Positions 36,903 through 46,334 of a stretch of DNA of 64,000 nucleotides are shown here, piece after piece. Source of the DNA: Rhodobacteraceae bacterium EL53 (GTDB taxonomy: Bacteria > Pseudomonadota > Alphaproteobacteria > Rhodobacterales > Rhodobacteraceae); the NCBI GenBank assembly GCA_900313015.1, contig OMPR01000016.1, positions 124,001-188,000 on the forward strand. Direction: 5' to 3'. Position 1 is the stretch's first letter. The number at the start of each line of letters is the position of its first letter. The position numbers and the translations under genes are program-made. Under the pieces are notes generated by a model. It ran no database searches and had not been told where the DNA came from. It saw only the letters and a list, made by a program, of their open reading frames with translations.

Positions 36903-36929
36903 CGGCGCAGTCAATTCTGCGCCGTTTTC
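36903..36929 (+). terminator. Rho-independent terminator of clpX
   Basis: Perfect stem CGGCGCAG / CTGCGCCG, loop TCAATT, followed by TTTTCT. Confidence 0.88.
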
Positions 36930-36946
36930 TGTTAGGGAACGAGACT

Positions 36947-37306
36947 ATGATTAAGCGCATTTCTTCGGGCGGAGAATTCGAAGCTAAAGTTGGCTATTGC
37001 CGCGCCGTTGTAGCTGGTGGTTTTGTCCATGTTGCTGGCACCGTAGGGCAGGGCGAAGGGGCGGCGGCACAATGCGAATCCGCGTTGGTCACGATTCGCG
37101 GCGCCTTGGAGCAGGCAGGATGTTCGCTCGCGGATGTGGTGCGGGTGACATACATGCTGCCCGATCGTCTTGAATTTGAACCGTGCTGGCCGATTCTTGC
37201 AGAGGCATTTGGCGCAAATCCGCCCGCTGCGACGATGATCGAATGTGGATTGATTGATCCAAAATACAGAATCGAAATTGAAGTGACCGCTTTGTTGCCA
37301 GAATAA
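36947..37306 (+). CDS. RidA/YjgF-family protein
   Basis: 119 residues of the RidA fold, with [14 protein letters not shown] in the N-terminal part and [21 protein letters not shown] at the end. The canonical catalytic Arg (in the sequence ARxxV) of RidA enamine deaminases is not evident: the corresponding region reads PAATMIECG, so it belongs to a RidA subfamily of unknown substrate. Own start 18 nt past the clpX terminator. Confidence 0.8.
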   Translation: MIKRISSGGEFEAKVGYCRAVVAGGFVHVAGTVGQGEGAAAQCESALVTIRGALEQAGCSLADVVRVTYMLPDRLEFEPCWPILAEAFGANPPAATMIECGLIDPKYRIEIEVTALLPE

Positions 37307-37394
37307 GGCCTGCGCGCTGGTGTCGCCGTCTCGGCACTGGACCTTGGCGCGCGGTTGGTTCATATCTTTGGGCAATGAATTGTCGGAGGCACCT

Positions 37395-37778
37395 ATGGGT
37401 ATCCTGAAATCTCTTTTGCGCGCCGTAACCTGGTGGAACGGACAAACGCTCAACACTCAGATCTATACTTCTCGCAAGGGGATCAAAGTGGGAGAGGATG
37501 ATCAAGGCAATGTGTTCTATCACAACGCCGATGACAGCAAACGGTGGGTGATCTTCAATGGAGAGATCGAAGCCAGCCGGATTGATCCTAATTGGCATGG
37601 ATGGTTGCACCGCACTTGGGATGAGCCACCCACCAAAAAGCCGTTGGCACATAAATCGTGGGAAAAACCCCATCAGGAAAATTTGACTGGTACGACGTTG
37701 GCATACGCGCCCGCCGGATCTCTGCACAAAGCAGACCCTGTCAAACGTAGTGATTACGAGGCCTGGAGCCCCGAATAA
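37395..37778 (+). CDS. NDUFA12-type accessory subunit of respiratory complex I
   Basis: 127 residues with the NDUFA12/B17.2 pattern: [37 protein letters not shown] and [13 protein letters not shown]. One of the few complex I accessory subunits shared by alphaproteobacteria and mitochondria. The ATG at 37395 follows GGAGG; the longer frame from 37320 is rejected. Encoded away from the nuo operon, beside mlaD-like and DUF2155 genes, an arrangement common in the class. Confidence 0.9.
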   Translation: MGILKSLLRAVTWWNGQTLNTQIYTSRKGIKVGEDDQGNVFYHNADDSKRWVIFNGEIEASRIDPNWHGWLHRTWDEPPTKKPLAHKSWEKPHQENLTGTTLAYAPAGSLHKADPVKRSDYEAWSPE

Positions 37779-37790
37779 GCGAGGGGACAC

Positions 37791-38246
37791 ATGTCCACCC
37801 AAAACCTAACCGAAGTTCTTGTCGGTGGTGCGGTTCTTGCCGGTGCCATCGCTTTTGCCGTTTACGCGACACAGGCTACTGGGTTGTCTCAAAGCAGCGC
37901 AGGCTATGATCTGGGTGCGTCTTTTCGTTCTCTAGAAGGGGTCAGCGTTGGAACGGACGTGCGCCTTGCTGGCGTAAAGATCGGCACCGTCACCGACGTT
38001 GCGTTGAACCCAGAAAGCTATCGTGCAGATACTCGGTTTACGGTCGCAAACGAAATCCTGATCCCAGACGATAGCGCCGTTGTTATCTCTTCCGAGGGGT
38101 TGTTGGGCGGTAACTTTGTGGAAATCATGCCAGGTGGATCGCCCTTTAACCTAGAGGCGGGTGATCAAATCGAAGACACACAAGGCGCAGTTAGCTTGAT
38201 TTCGCTGCTTGTGAAATTCGTCGCCGGCAGCGGAGAGTCTGAGTGA
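37791..38246 (+). CDS. mlaD: MlaD-family lipid-transfer protein
   Basis: 151 residues: one N-terminal transmembrane helix (about 7-26) and an MCE domain (FRSLEGVSVGTDVRLAGVKIGTV, ISSEGLLGGNFVEIMPGG). MlaD holds phospholipids between the inner-membrane ABC transporter and the periplasmic carrier. The other mla genes are not adjacent. Overlaps the next gene by 4 nt (GTGA). Confidence 0.87.
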   Translation: MSTQNLTEVLVGGAVLAGAIAFAVYATQATGLSQSSAGYDLGASFRSLEGVSVGTDVRLAGVKIGTVTDVALNPESYRADTRFTVANEILIPDDSAVVISSEGLLGGNFVEIMPGGSPFNLEAGDQIEDTQGAVSLISLLVKFVAGSGESE

Positions 38247-38602
38247 TCCGGTTACTTGCTCTTTTATGCGTTTTTGCGGCTGGTCCAGCCTTGGCACAAG
38301 ACAAGGCCTCGTCCGGGCAGGGGGCGTTTCTGCGTGGCTTGGACAAAGTGAACGGGCGGACCCAAGATGTTCAAATCCGAAATGGCGAAACCGTCGAGAT
38401 CTTTGGACTGGACGTTGCTTTGGGCGATTGCCGCTTTCCAGTTAACAACCCGACCGGGGACGCTTTTGCTTATCTGACGATCTGGGAAACAGGCCAACGG
38501 CAAGCTTTGTTTGACGGCTGGATGATCGCAACAGCGCCCGCCTTGAGCGCATTGGACCACAGCCGCTACGACGTTTGGGTGATCCGTTGTATGACGCCCT
38601 GA
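38243..38602 (+). CDS. DUF2155 domain protein, periplasmic
   Basis: 119 residues with a cleavable signal peptide (about 1-18) and the DUF2155 features LDKVNGRTQDVQIRNGE, DCRFPVNNPTGDAFAYL and a C-terminal DVWVIRCM; two cysteines may form a disulfide. Starts at GTG overlapping the MlaD stop. Its last 37 nt overlap the 3' end of the convergent aat gene. Unknown function; the constant pairing with MlaD suggests envelope lipid work. Confidence 0.82.
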   Translation: MIRLLALLCVFAAGPALAQDKASSGQGAFLRGLDKVNGRTQDVQIRNGETVEIFGLDVALGDCRFPVNNPTGDAFAYLTIWETGQRQALFDGWMIATAPALSALDHSRYDVWVIRCMTP

Positions 38603-39198
38603 GGGTGTTGTTCTAAGGCTGCACAAAAATCAGCGTCTTTGTTGATGGCGACCTCAAGTTGGTGATGATAGGCAGCGCGTGTAATTTCTTTGGCGCCGAG
38701 CGAGGCAAGATGCGGTGTCAGAAATTGCGTGTCAAATAGTCGGAATCCAGTCTGCTTTAGGCGATCGACAAGGTAGGCCAGCGCCATTTTCGATGCATCT
38801 GTGCGGCGTGAGAACATGCTTTCCCCAAAAAACGCAGCACCCAGAATCACGCCGTAAACACCGCCAACTAAAGTGTCCCCGTCCCAAATTTCCTGTGAAT
38901 GGGCATGACCGCGCTTGTGAAGCGTTATATAGTGCGCGCGGATTTCCTCGTTGATCCAAGTATCAGCACGGTCTGCACATCCATCTAAGACACCAGTGAA
39001 ATTCTGATCGATCGTAGCTCTATAGGAACTGCGCCGTAAACGACGTGCAAGAGATCGGGAAATGTGGAAATCACCCAGCGGAAAAACGCCACGCCGCTTG
39101 GGGTCTACCCAGAACACTTCGGGATCATCACGGTGCTCGGCCATCGGAAAAATTCCAATAGAATAGGCATGTAACAAAAGTTCGGGGGATAGGCTCAT
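38566..39198 (-). CDS. aat: Leucyl/phenylalanyl-tRNA-protein transferase
   Basis: 210 residues: LLLHAYSIGIFPM at the start, then WVDPKRRGVFPL, HAHSQEIWDGDTLVGGVYGV and FFGESMFSR, all typical of Aat. Adds Leu or Phe to N-terminal Arg or Lys of proteins, marking them for ClpAP. It follows accC by 45 nt in the same direction, behind a hairpin. Confidence 0.95.
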   Translation of the reverse strand: MSLSPELLLHAYSIGIFPMAEHRDDPEVFWVDPKRRGVFPLGDFHISRSLARRLRRSSYRATIDQNFTGVLDGCADRADTWINEEIRAHYITLHKRGHAHSQEIWDGDTLVGGVYGVILGAAFFGESMFSRRTDASKMALAYLVDRLKQTGFRLFDTQFLTPHLASLGAKEITRAAYHHQLEVAINKDADFCAALEQHPQGVIQRITQTS

Positions 39199-39234
39199 AA
39201 AAAGACCTCGGAGGCCGAACCGGTGGCTCGGCCT
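39199..39234 (-). terminator. Hairpin between accC and aat
   Basis: On the minus strand AGGCCGA pairs with TCGGCCT around a 9-nt loop, then CCGAGGTC and five T. The last T run abuts the aat ATG, so it may attenuate read-through from accBC into aat. Confidence 0.4.
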
Positions 39235-39243
39235 GCTGAGAAG

Positions 39244-40590
39244 TTAGGCCAGATTGGTTTCAAGCCATTTTTCCAGCCAGTGGATGTTGTAGTCGCCACT
39301 GTGGATGTCGGGTTCCTGCAATAGCGCGTGAAACAGAGGAACTGTTGTATCGACACCATCTACGATCAACTCACCCAAGGCGCGTTGCAAGCGCGCAAGA
39401 GCTTCTTCGCGATTGCGCCCTTGTACGATCAACTTCCCGATGAGGGAATCGTAGTAGGGTGGAATCGAATACCCATTGTAGAGCGCAGAATCCATCCGCA
39501 CGCCCAACCCACCGGGGGCATGATAGGCGGTGATCTTACCGGGGCAGGGGGCGAAGTTTGGTAAACGCTCAGCGTTGATGCGTACTTCGATGGCATGTCC
39601 ATTGATCTGCAAGTCATCCTGCGTAAAGGACATCGGCAGACCGGCAGCCACACGAATTTGTTCCCGAACCAGATCGACACCGAAAATACCTTCGGTGACG
39701 GGATGTTCGACTTGCAAACGCGTGTTCATCTCGATGAAATAGAATTCGCCATTTTCATAGAGAAATTCGATTGTACCCGCGCCAGCATAATCGATCCGAG
39801 CTACGGCGTCAGCGCAGACTTTGCCGATACGGTCACGTTCTTCAGGCGTAATCGATGGGCCAGGGGCCTCTTCAAAAACCTTCTGATGGCGACGCTGAAG
39901 CGAACAGTCGCGCTCGCCCAAGTGCACCGCTGTCCCCTGGCCATCCCCAAACACTTGGATTTCGATGTGCCGCGGCGTGGTGAGGTATTTTTCGATGTAC
40001 ACTTCGTCGTTGCCAAAGGCGGCTTTGCCTTCGGCCCGCGCGGTCAGGAACGCGCTTTCCATGTCATCGGCAGTATTCGCAACCTTCATGCCGCGTCCAC
40101 CACCACCAGCGGTGGCTTTGACGATCACGGGATAGCCGATTTCTTCGCCAATGCGCCTGGCAGACTCGACATCAGGAACGCCACCTACAGAACCGGGAAC
40201 ACAGGGAACACCAAGTTCCTTCATTGTATCCTTGGCGGTGATTTTGTCGCCCATGATACGAATGTGTTGAGCGGTTGGCCCAATAAACTTGATATCGTGG
40301 TCTTCTACGATCTGCACAAACCCGGCGTTTTCCGACAGAAAGCCGTACCCTGGGTGGATCGCTTGGGCCCCGGTGATTTCACAGGCCGAGATAATCGCAG
40401 GGATCGACAGATAGCTGTCAGCGCTCGCAGGGGGGCCAATGCAAACCGATTCATCAGCCATGCGCACGTGCATTGCGTCCGCATCAGCGGTGGAGTGCAC
40501 CGCCACAGTGGCGACACCCATCTCACGTGCCGCGCGGATGACGCGCAGGGCGATCTCTCCGCGGTTGGCAATAAGGATTTTGTCAAACAT
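39244..40590 (-). CDS. accC: Biotin carboxylase subunit of acetyl-CoA carboxylase
   Basis: 448 residues, ATP-grasp biotin carboxylase: [20 protein letters not shown] start, the glycine loop [12 protein letters not shown], the [15 protein letters not shown] carboxylation motif and [14 protein letters not shown]. Carboxylates biotin on AccB, the gene 10 nt upstream. Normal length. Confidence 0.98.
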   Translation of the reverse strand: MFDKILIANRGEIALRVIRAAREMGVATVAVHSTADADAMHVRMADESVCIGPPASADSYLSIPAIISACEITGAQAIHPGYGFLSENAGFVQIVEDHDIKFIGPTAQHIRIMGDKITAKDTMKELGVPCVPGSVGGVPDVESARRIGEEIGYPVIVKATAGGGGRGMKVANTADDMESAFLTARAEGKAAFGNDEVYIEKYLTTPRHIEIQVFGDGQGTAVHLGERDCSLQRRHQKVFEEAPGPSITPEERDRIGKVCADAVARIDYAGAGTIEFLYENGEFYFIEMNTRLQVEHPVTEGIFGVDLVREQIRVAAGLPMSFTQDDLQINGHAIEVRINAERLPNFAPCPGKITAYHAPGGLGVRMDSALYNGYSIPPYYDSLIGKLIVQGRNREEALARLQRALGELIVDGVDTTVPLFHALLQEPDIHSGDYNIHWLEKWLETNLA

Positions 40591-40600
40591 GCGCCGCGCC

Positions 40601-41095
40601 TTATTCGATGATGACCAGCGGTGTACCGAATTCTACGGCATCACCATCAGCCACCAGAATACGTTTGACGGTGCCTGTTTTCGTCGCGTGAATATGGTTC
40701 ATGGTTTTCATCGCTTCAACGATCAACAGCGTGTCACCTTCGTTGATCTGCGCCCCCACTGTCACAAACGCAGGCGAACCGGGTTCGGCCTGCATATAGA
40801 CGGTACCGACCATCGGTGAGGTGACCGCACCAGGGTGGCTGGCGGGATCTTCGGCAGGCACTTCTGCGGCGGCGACAGGGGCCGCGGCCGCAACTGGAGC
40901 TGCAGCAGGCACAGTCAGCTGAGCAGGCGCAGCAGCCATGATCGGAGCAGGAGCGGCACGGCTGACGCGGACATTTAGGCTGTCTTCTTCGCCATATTCG
41001 CGCTTGACCTGAAGTTCAGTCAGATCGTTTTCGCGCAGCAGTTCGGCCAATGCTTTGATAAATTCCACATCCGCTTCGTGTTTGGTGTCAGTCAT
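40601..41095 (-). CDS. accB: Biotin carboxyl carrier protein
   Basis: 164 residues: helical N-terminus (residues 1-50), an Ala/Pro-rich linker, and a C-terminal biotinyl domain with [10 protein letters not shown], whose Lys is biotinylated. Partner of AccC directly downstream. Upstream promoter must lie in the 144 bp that separate it from the PAS-LuxR gene. Confidence 0.97.
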   Translation of the reverse strand: MTDTKHEADVEFIKALAELLRENDLTELQVKREYGEEDSLNVRVSRAAPAPIMAAAPAQLTVPAAAPVAAAAPVAAAEVPAEDPASHPGAVTSPMVGTVYMQAEPGSPAFVTVGAQINEGDTLLIVEAMKTMNHIHATKTGTVKRILVADGDAVEFGTPLVIIE

Positions 41096-41239
41096 GAGTG
41101 TCCTCGACGGTTCCGCTATGCCCGTCTGTTCCGCGGGCTGTAAATTACCCGGCGTTATAGGCCAACGTGTGTCCCATGAAAAGCGCCGTTACACAGGCAA
41201 AGATGGAGTATGTCGTGCCAAATTGCGAGGGGGGATAAA

Positions 41240-41776
41240 TCACAAGGGCATGCCAGAGAGTTTCGCAACCAGTTCCGGCAGCTTTCGTGCGCCAAATTTT
41301 TCCAACAATCGGGCGCGATGCGCTTCGATGGTGCGATACGACAGGCCCAGCTCTCCGCCAACTTCTTTGGCAGACAGACCACGACAGGTTAGAATCGCGA
41401 CATCGCGCTCGCGCGGGGTCAATTCGACCAGCGGACGGTCTTCTGAAATGTCAGAAAAACTCCAGATACCATGCAGGAAAGGGTCGTCGGGTGTCAGTGA
41501 CTTGCCCCGTGCTCGACACCAGAACAGATCACCGTTGCGTCGGCGCATAATGCGCTCGTCGTTATAGTATCCGGTGTCTTGCATTGCGGCGAGACCACGC
41601 GCTCCGATGCGCTCAAACTCGGCGTGACTGGGATAGAGATGCAGCAAAGGCATGTCGCGGTAGTCGCTTTCATGCCCACCAAAGGTTTGCGCGAACTGCA
41701 GATTACATCGCCGGATAATCCGGTTTTCCAGCTCTACCAAGCCGACGGGGGCGTATTCAAATGCGAGATCGCTCAT
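41240..41776 (-). CDS. PAS-LuxR transcriptional regulator
   Basis: 178 residues: a PAS domain (about 5-110; YAPVGLVELENRIIRRCN, RRRNGDLFWCRARGKSL) and a C-terminal LuxR helix-turn-helix (ELTPRERDVAILTCRGLSAK and SYRTIEAHRARLLEKFGA). No receiver domain. It is divergent from the thiolase operon across 86 bp, so it is a likely regulator of that operon; the signal is unknown. Confidence 0.82.
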   Translation of the reverse strand: MSDLAFEYAPVGLVELENRIIRRCNLQFAQTFGGHESDYRDMPLLHLYPSHAEFERIGARGLAAMQDTGYYNDERIMRRRNGDLFWCRARGKSLTPDDPFLHGIWSFSDISEDRPLVELTPRERDVAILTCRGLSAKEVGGELGLSYRTIEAHRARLLEKFGARKLPELVAKLSGMPL

Positions 41777-41862
41777 GCCGCATAGAGTGCAGGGTATTTC
41801 TACGGAATTGAAGGGGCTACATGGGAATGGGTAGGATTCTCTTGAAAAATGGGAGAATTTTC

Positions 41863-43023
41863 ATGGTTTATATCGCGGGTTGGGGCCACACGAAGTTTGG
41901 CAAATTAACAGATATGTCGCTCGAAGATATGATCGCCGCAGCAGGACGCGAAGCTCTGGCGGATGCGGGGATCGGGGCCGCTGACGTTGATAGCATCTGG
42001 ATGGGGCACTTTAACGGGGGCTTGGTGCCAGATGGTTTTCCGTCATCGCTGGCCATGTCGATTGACCCTGCTTTGCGGTTCAAACCGGCAACGCGTCTGG
42101 AAAATGCCTGTGCTTCGGGGTCGGCGGCCGTGTTTGCGGCGCGTCAGGCGATCCTGTCGGGCGAAGCCAAGGTTGCCTTGGTTATCGGTGTGGAAAAGAT
42201 GACCCACCTGCCAACGGCCGATGTTGCGACGGCGTTGGGTCATGCGGCATATCAAAAGGAAGAGACAGGTCTGTCGTTTCCCGGTGTCTTTGCCCAATTT
42301 GCCCAAGCGTACTTTGAGAAGTATGGCGATCACACGCAGGCCTTGGCCAAGATTGCTGCCAAAAACCACGGGAATTCGGTCAACAATCCACTGGCTCAAT
42401 TGCAAAAGCCTATGGATGAAGCTTTTTGCGCAGCCGTCTCTGACCGTAACCCGATTATTGCAGCCCCCCTTAAGAAAACAGATTGTTCTTTGGTGTCGGA
42501 TGGGGCGGCCGCGCTGGTCATGGTGTCCGAGGATCTTTTGGGCGATGTGTCCAAAGCGGTGCGCATGAGGGGTGTCGCGCAGGTCAATGATGTCATGGCG
42601 ATGTCACAACGGGATGTGCTGGCGTTTGAGGGGCCGCGCAAAGCCATTCACGCAGCATATGATCGCGCGGGAATCACGGTCGGGGATCTGGACGTTGCAG
42701 AAGTCCACGACTGTTTCACAATCGCTGAGCTGTTGATTTACGAGGCTATGGGGCTGGCCGCACATGGGCATGCCGCAGATGTTCTTGAAGGCGGTGTTGT
42801 GCATGCAGGCGGCACCTTGCCGGTGAACTTGTCCGGTGGGCTCAAGGCCAAAGGTCACCCGGTTGGAGCAACAGGCGTGTCGATGCATACGCTTATTGCG
42901 CGACAGGTGGTGGGGCAGGCGGATGCCATGCAACATCCGGGGGCTGAACTGGGGCTTGTGTTCAATATGGGCGGGTCAGGCGTCGCCAATTACGCCTCGA
43001 TCCTAGAGGCGGTGAAAGCGTGA
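41863..43023 (+). CDS. Thiolase-family acetyl-CoA acyltransferase, SCP2-like
   Basis: 386 residues with the thiolase nucleophile Cys83 (ENACASGSAA), the HDCF segment and the GHPVGATG histidine motif. The second cysteine of classical thiolases is replaced: the C-terminus reads NMGGSGVANYAS instead of CxGGG, as in SCP2-type thiolases. It would cleave a branched or unusual 3-ketoacyl-CoA. GGGAG stands 7 nt before this ATG; the longer frame from 41821 is unlikely. Overlaps the ligase gene by 4 nt. Confidence 0.88.
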   Translation: MVYIAGWGHTKFGKLTDMSLEDMIAAAGREALADAGIGAADVDSIWMGHFNGGLVPDGFPSSLAMSIDPALRFKPATRLENACASGSAAVFAARQAILSGEAKVALVIGVEKMTHLPTADVATALGHAAYQKEETGLSFPGVFAQFAQAYFEKYGDHTQALAKIAAKNHGNSVNNPLAQLQKPMDEAFCAAVSDRNPIIAAPLKKTDCSLVSDGAAALVMVSEDLLGDVSKAVRMRGVAQVNDVMAMSQRDVLAFEGPRKAIHAAYDRAGITVGDLDVAEVHDCFTIAELLIYEAMGLAAHGHAADVLEGGVVHAGGTLPVNLSGGLKAKGHPVGATGVSMHTLIARQVVGQADAMQHPGAELGLVFNMGGSGVANYASILEAVKA

Positions 43024-44528
43024 ACCTTGGTCTTTGGCTGAGCCGACAGGCACAATTGAACCCAACTCGCCCTGCGTTGTTTTTAGGACGGGATCAGATC
43101 GCGGATTATGGCGCATTTCACGATCAGGCCACGCGCGTGGCGGGATGGTTGTTGGCGCAGGGAGTACAGCCGGGCGACCGGGTGGGGCTGTGTCTCAAGA
43201 ACTGTCCGGATTATTTGATTGCACAGTTCGCGGTTTGGTACGCGGGGGCTGCGGTTGTCGCGATCAATTCAAAACTGCACGGACGCGAGGTGGCCTATAT
43301 CCTTGAAAACGCGGGGGCGGAGTTGTGTTTTACCTCGCCAGGTCTGACCGAAGCCATCCAAGAGACTGATGTCCCGGTGCGATGCATGGATGTGACAGGG
43401 TGCGCTTACGGGATGGCTTTGATACACGACCCGGTGGATGCTCCCGCGACGCGCGCGCCTGATGACTTAGCGTGGCTGTTCTATACGTCTGGAACAACGG
43501 GCAAGCCAAAAGGTGTGATGATCACCCATCGCATGCTAGTCGCGATGTCGCTGACCTATTCTACCGATGTAGATACGGTGAGCGATAGGGATGCGGTGCT
43601 CTATGCCGCGCCGATGAGCCACGGCGCAGGTATTTATAACATGTTGCATGTGCTGGCCGGGGCTCGCCATGTCTGCCCTGTGTCGGGCGGTTTTGACGAG
43701 GCCGAGATCTTTGATCTGGCGCGGCACTTTGATCGGGTGCAGATGTTTGCGGCTCCGACGATGGTTAAGCGCATGACCGATGTGGCAAAGGCGACAGGCG
43801 AGGTTGGCACAGGCTTGCGCACAATCGTTTACGCGGGCGGCCCGATGTATTTGGCCGATATTGTCGACGCGACTGCCCATTTTGGACCGATTTTCGTACA
43901 GATTTATGGGCAGGGGGAATGCCCCATGGGGATCACGGCCCTGTCGCGTCATGATGTCAGTGATCGAACACATCCCCGATGGCAACAACGGTTGGCCAGC
44001 GTCGGGCGCGCACAATCTACGGTCGAGGTGCAGATCGGAGATGAAAATGGGAACCCGGTGCCAATCGGTAAACACGGCGAAATCATGGTGCGTGGGGATG
44101 TGGTGATGCCGGGATATTGGCAAAATCCCAAAGCCACCGACAAGACATTGGTCGATGGCTGGCTGATGACAGGCGACATGGGGTTTCTTGACGGCGATGG
44201 GTATTTGACAATGCAAGACAGATCCAAAGATCTGATTATCTCTGGTGGATCAAATGTATATCCGCGTGAAGTTGAAGAGGTTCTGCTGACCCATCCGTTG
44301 GTGACCGAAGTGTCCGTCGTGGGACGCCCGCATACCGATTGGGGCGAAGAGGTCGTAGCCTTTGTTGTCGGAGAAGCCACAACAGATGTCTTGGATCAAC
44401 TGTGTGTTGAAAACATTGCACGTTTCAAGCGACCCAAAGAGTATGTGTTTGTGCAGGAGCTGCCCAAAAACAATTATGGCAAAGTGCTCAAGACAGAACT
44501 GAGGACGCAGCTGGCGGAGGGAACATGA
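43020..44528 (+). CDS. Acyl-CoA synthetase (class I adenylate-forming)
   Basis: 502 residues with the AMP-binding P-loop YTSGTTGKPKG, the GQGECPMGIT substrate motif, GWLMTGDMGFLD and the C-terminal catalytic lysine in NNYGKVLKTELR. Activates a carboxylic acid to its CoA ester; the substrate cannot be told. Starts at GTG overlapping the thiolase stop, and is overlapped by the SDR gene (ATGA), so the three make one tight operon. Confidence 0.88.
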   Translation: MNLGLWLSRQAQLNPTRPALFLGRDQIADYGAFHDQATRVAGWLLAQGVQPGDRVGLCLKNCPDYLIAQFAVWYAGAAVVAINSKLHGREVAYILENAGAELCFTSPGLTEAIQETDVPVRCMDVTGCAYGMALIHDPVDAPATRAPDDLAWLFYTSGTTGKPKGVMITHRMLVAMSLTYSTDVDTVSDRDAVLYAAPMSHGAGIYNMLHVLAGARHVCPVSGGFDEAEIFDLARHFDRVQMFAAPTMVKRMTDVAKATGEVGTGLRTIVYAGGPMYLADIVDATAHFGPIFVQIYGQGECPMGITALSRHDVSDRTHPRWQQRLASVGRAQSTVEVQIGDENGNPVPIGKHGEIMVRGDVVMPGYWQNPKATDKTLVDGWLMTGDMGFLDGDGYLTMQDRSKDLIISGGSNVYPREVEEVLLTHPLVTEVSVVGRPHTDWGEEVVAFVVGEATTDVLDQLCVENIARFKRPKEYVFVQELPKNNYGKVLKTELRTQLAEGT

Positions 44529-45328
44529 CGGATCTGACGGGAAAGACAGCCTTGGTCACCGGATCGGTGCAGGGAATCGGATTGGCGATTGCCGAAGCGT
44601 TGGCGGGCGCAGGGGCACGTATTGCGGTTCACGGTATCGCGGGTGACGCACAGATCGAAGAGGTCTGCCATCATTTGCGCAAGAAAGGGGCGGCAGACGC
44701 TGCGTTCTTTCGTGGTGATCTGCGGCACCCCACGCAGATACAGGACTTAATGGCTGCTGTTGCTGCGTGGGGTGGGGCCGATATTTTGGTGAACAATGCG
44801 GGCATTCAACACACCGATTGGCTGTCAAAACAACCCAGCGATATGTGGGAGAGCATTCTGTCCGTGAACCTGAGTGCAGCGTTTTACACAATGCAGGCAG
44901 CGATGCCTGAAATGGCCAATCGGGGATATGGGCGGGTTATCAATATAGCGTCTGTTCATGGTCTGGTGGCGAGCAAACAAAAGGCTCCTTACGTGGCTGC
45001 AAAACACGGCTTGATCGGTCTCTCTAAGACGGCTGCGTTGGAATATGCTTCGCGCGGGGATAAGGCCAAAGGCGGGGTGACGGTAAACTGTATCTGCCCC
45101 GGTTGGACGAATACCGCGATTATTGAACCGCAGATCAAAGAGCGCATGGCGGCGCTAGGGGTGGATCGTGAGGCTGCAGTGGCTGACATGCTGAAAGACA
45201 AACAGCCCTCTCTGCGCGGGTCTGAGCCTGCTGAAATTGGCGCTTTGGCGCTTTGGCTCTGTTCCCCTGTGGCCCATAACGTTGTCGGTGCCTCCATTCC
45301 GGTGGACGGAGGCTGGACCGTGCAATAG
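44525..45328 (+). CDS. Short-chain dehydrogenase/reductase, 3-hydroxybutyrate dehydrogenase-like
   Basis: 267 residues: TGSVQGIGLAIAEAL NAD-binding motif, NNAG after strand 4, and the catalytic Tyr-x3-Lys in YVAAKHGL; overall pattern closest to BdhA-type 3-hydroxybutyrate dehydrogenases. In this operon it may oxidise the 3-hydroxy group before or after CoA activation. Tail-to-tail with the glycosyltransferase gene, 6 nt apart. Confidence 0.85.
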   Translation: MTDLTGKTALVTGSVQGIGLAIAEALAGAGARIAVHGIAGDAQIEEVCHHLRKKGAADAAFFRGDLRHPTQIQDLMAAVAAWGGADILVNNAGIQHTDWLSKQPSDMWESILSVNLSAAFYTMQAAMPEMANRGYGRVINIASVHGLVASKQKAPYVAAKHGLIGLSKTAALEYASRGDKAKGGVTVNCICPGWTNTAIIEPQIKERMAALGVDREAAVADMLKDKQPSLRGSEPAEIGALALWLCSPVAHNVVGASIPVDGGWTVQ

Positions 45329-45334
45329 CGCGTG

Positions 45335-46201
45335 TCAGGCCGATCGGAACCATTCGGGTAGGGTGGCCTGTATTCGAATGGGCCGGTCACATACGCGCAC
45401 GATTCCCTTTTTCAAATCCCGGATCGGCTCTTGCGAAATGATCTCATAGGCGCGCTCTTCTGCGCGGGCCCATGGGAGCAATTTTGAGTTATCCAACTGT
45501 TTGCTGATCCTCTGTATCGACACATCAGGATCGCGCCAGCTTTGCCCCGGCAATCCTTTGCCTTCGGAATTGGCGACGGCGTGGCGGTGTTTGTTCGCCA
45601 GCGCTAAGGCCAGCCCATTGGCGAATTTCAGATGAATGAGATAGACGCCACGTGGAATGTGAAAGGGATAGTCTTCACAAAATCGCGGACGCACCTGAAC
45701 CCCATGTCGATGCAACCCAATACGCCCGCGCACAGCCCAGGCTTTGCTGTAATGGCTTGAGAACAGCGCATGCCGCCGCAATTTCAGGACTGAAGTATCA
45801 TGGGGTAGGGGGGCATCGCCTTCGATTTCGGCAAGGTTTATGCCCAGTGAGAACGCGGATTTGCCCTCTTGTTGGGCAAAGAAATCCTCGAAACTTGCAT
45901 AGAGCGAGGGATCAAGGCAAATCAGTTCGTCTGCATCCGTGCGGATCACCCAGTCGTAGATTTCATCCAACCCGTTCTGAAATGCGTTCAGCATTTTGCT
46001 GCGCGAATTGTCGAAGTTGTCGAATTTTTCGCGTGGAATGGTGATGATGCTGGCCAGTGGGCAGCGCCGTTGAATCTCGGGGTCTGGACCATGGGCCACA
46101 ATGAACAGGTTTTCATGCCCCAAGTGTCGTCCAAAATGGGCATACCATTGGGACAGCGCCCAATAGTCCCGATACACCATTGTCATCGCACAAATTTTCA
46201 T
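45335..46201 (-). CDS. Glycosyltransferase family 2-like protein
   Basis: 288 residues. Nucleotide-sugar site with DxD in VIRTDADELICLD, preceded by the GT2-like start KICAMTMVYRDYWALSQWY; the rest fits the Glyco_tranf_2_4-type family common in Roseobacters. No signal peptide or membrane helix. Acceptor unknown. A single gene between two convergent units. Confidence 0.78.
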   Translation of the reverse strand: MKICAMTMVYRDYWALSQWYAHFGRHLGHENLFIVAHGPDPEIQRRCPLASIITIPREKFDNFDNSRSKMLNAFQNGLDEIYDWVIRTDADELICLDPSLYASFEDFFAQQEGKSAFSLGINLAEIEGDAPLPHDTSVLKLRRHALFSSHYSKAWAVRGRIGLHRHGVQVRPRFCEDYPFHIPRGVYLIHLKFANGLALALANKHRHAVANSEGKGLPGQSWRDPDVSIQRISKQLDNSKLLPWARAEERAYEIISQEPIRDLKKGIVRVCDRPIRIQATLPEWFRSA

Positions 46202-46252
46202 GACGCTATTTAGGCGGGAATATCAGGATCCGACAAGCCTTTCTGTGGACAC

Positions 46253-46282
46253 AAAAAAAGGCCAGCTCGTGGAGAGCTGGCC
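46253..46282 (-). terminator. Rho-independent terminator of the liv operon
   Basis: 9-bp perfect stem GGCCAGCTC / GAGCTGGCC with a 5-nt loop; on the minus strand seven T follow. 52 nt past the livF stop. Confidence 0.92.
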
Positions 46283-46334
46283 AAGAGTTAGTCGACGCAA
46301 GAACCTTAGCTCTTTCTCGACGGGGAGTGTTCAG

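Noticed and set aside
39595-40611. 338-codon frame opposite accC
   Set aside because: Antisense shadow of accC; the sense protein is unmistakable.
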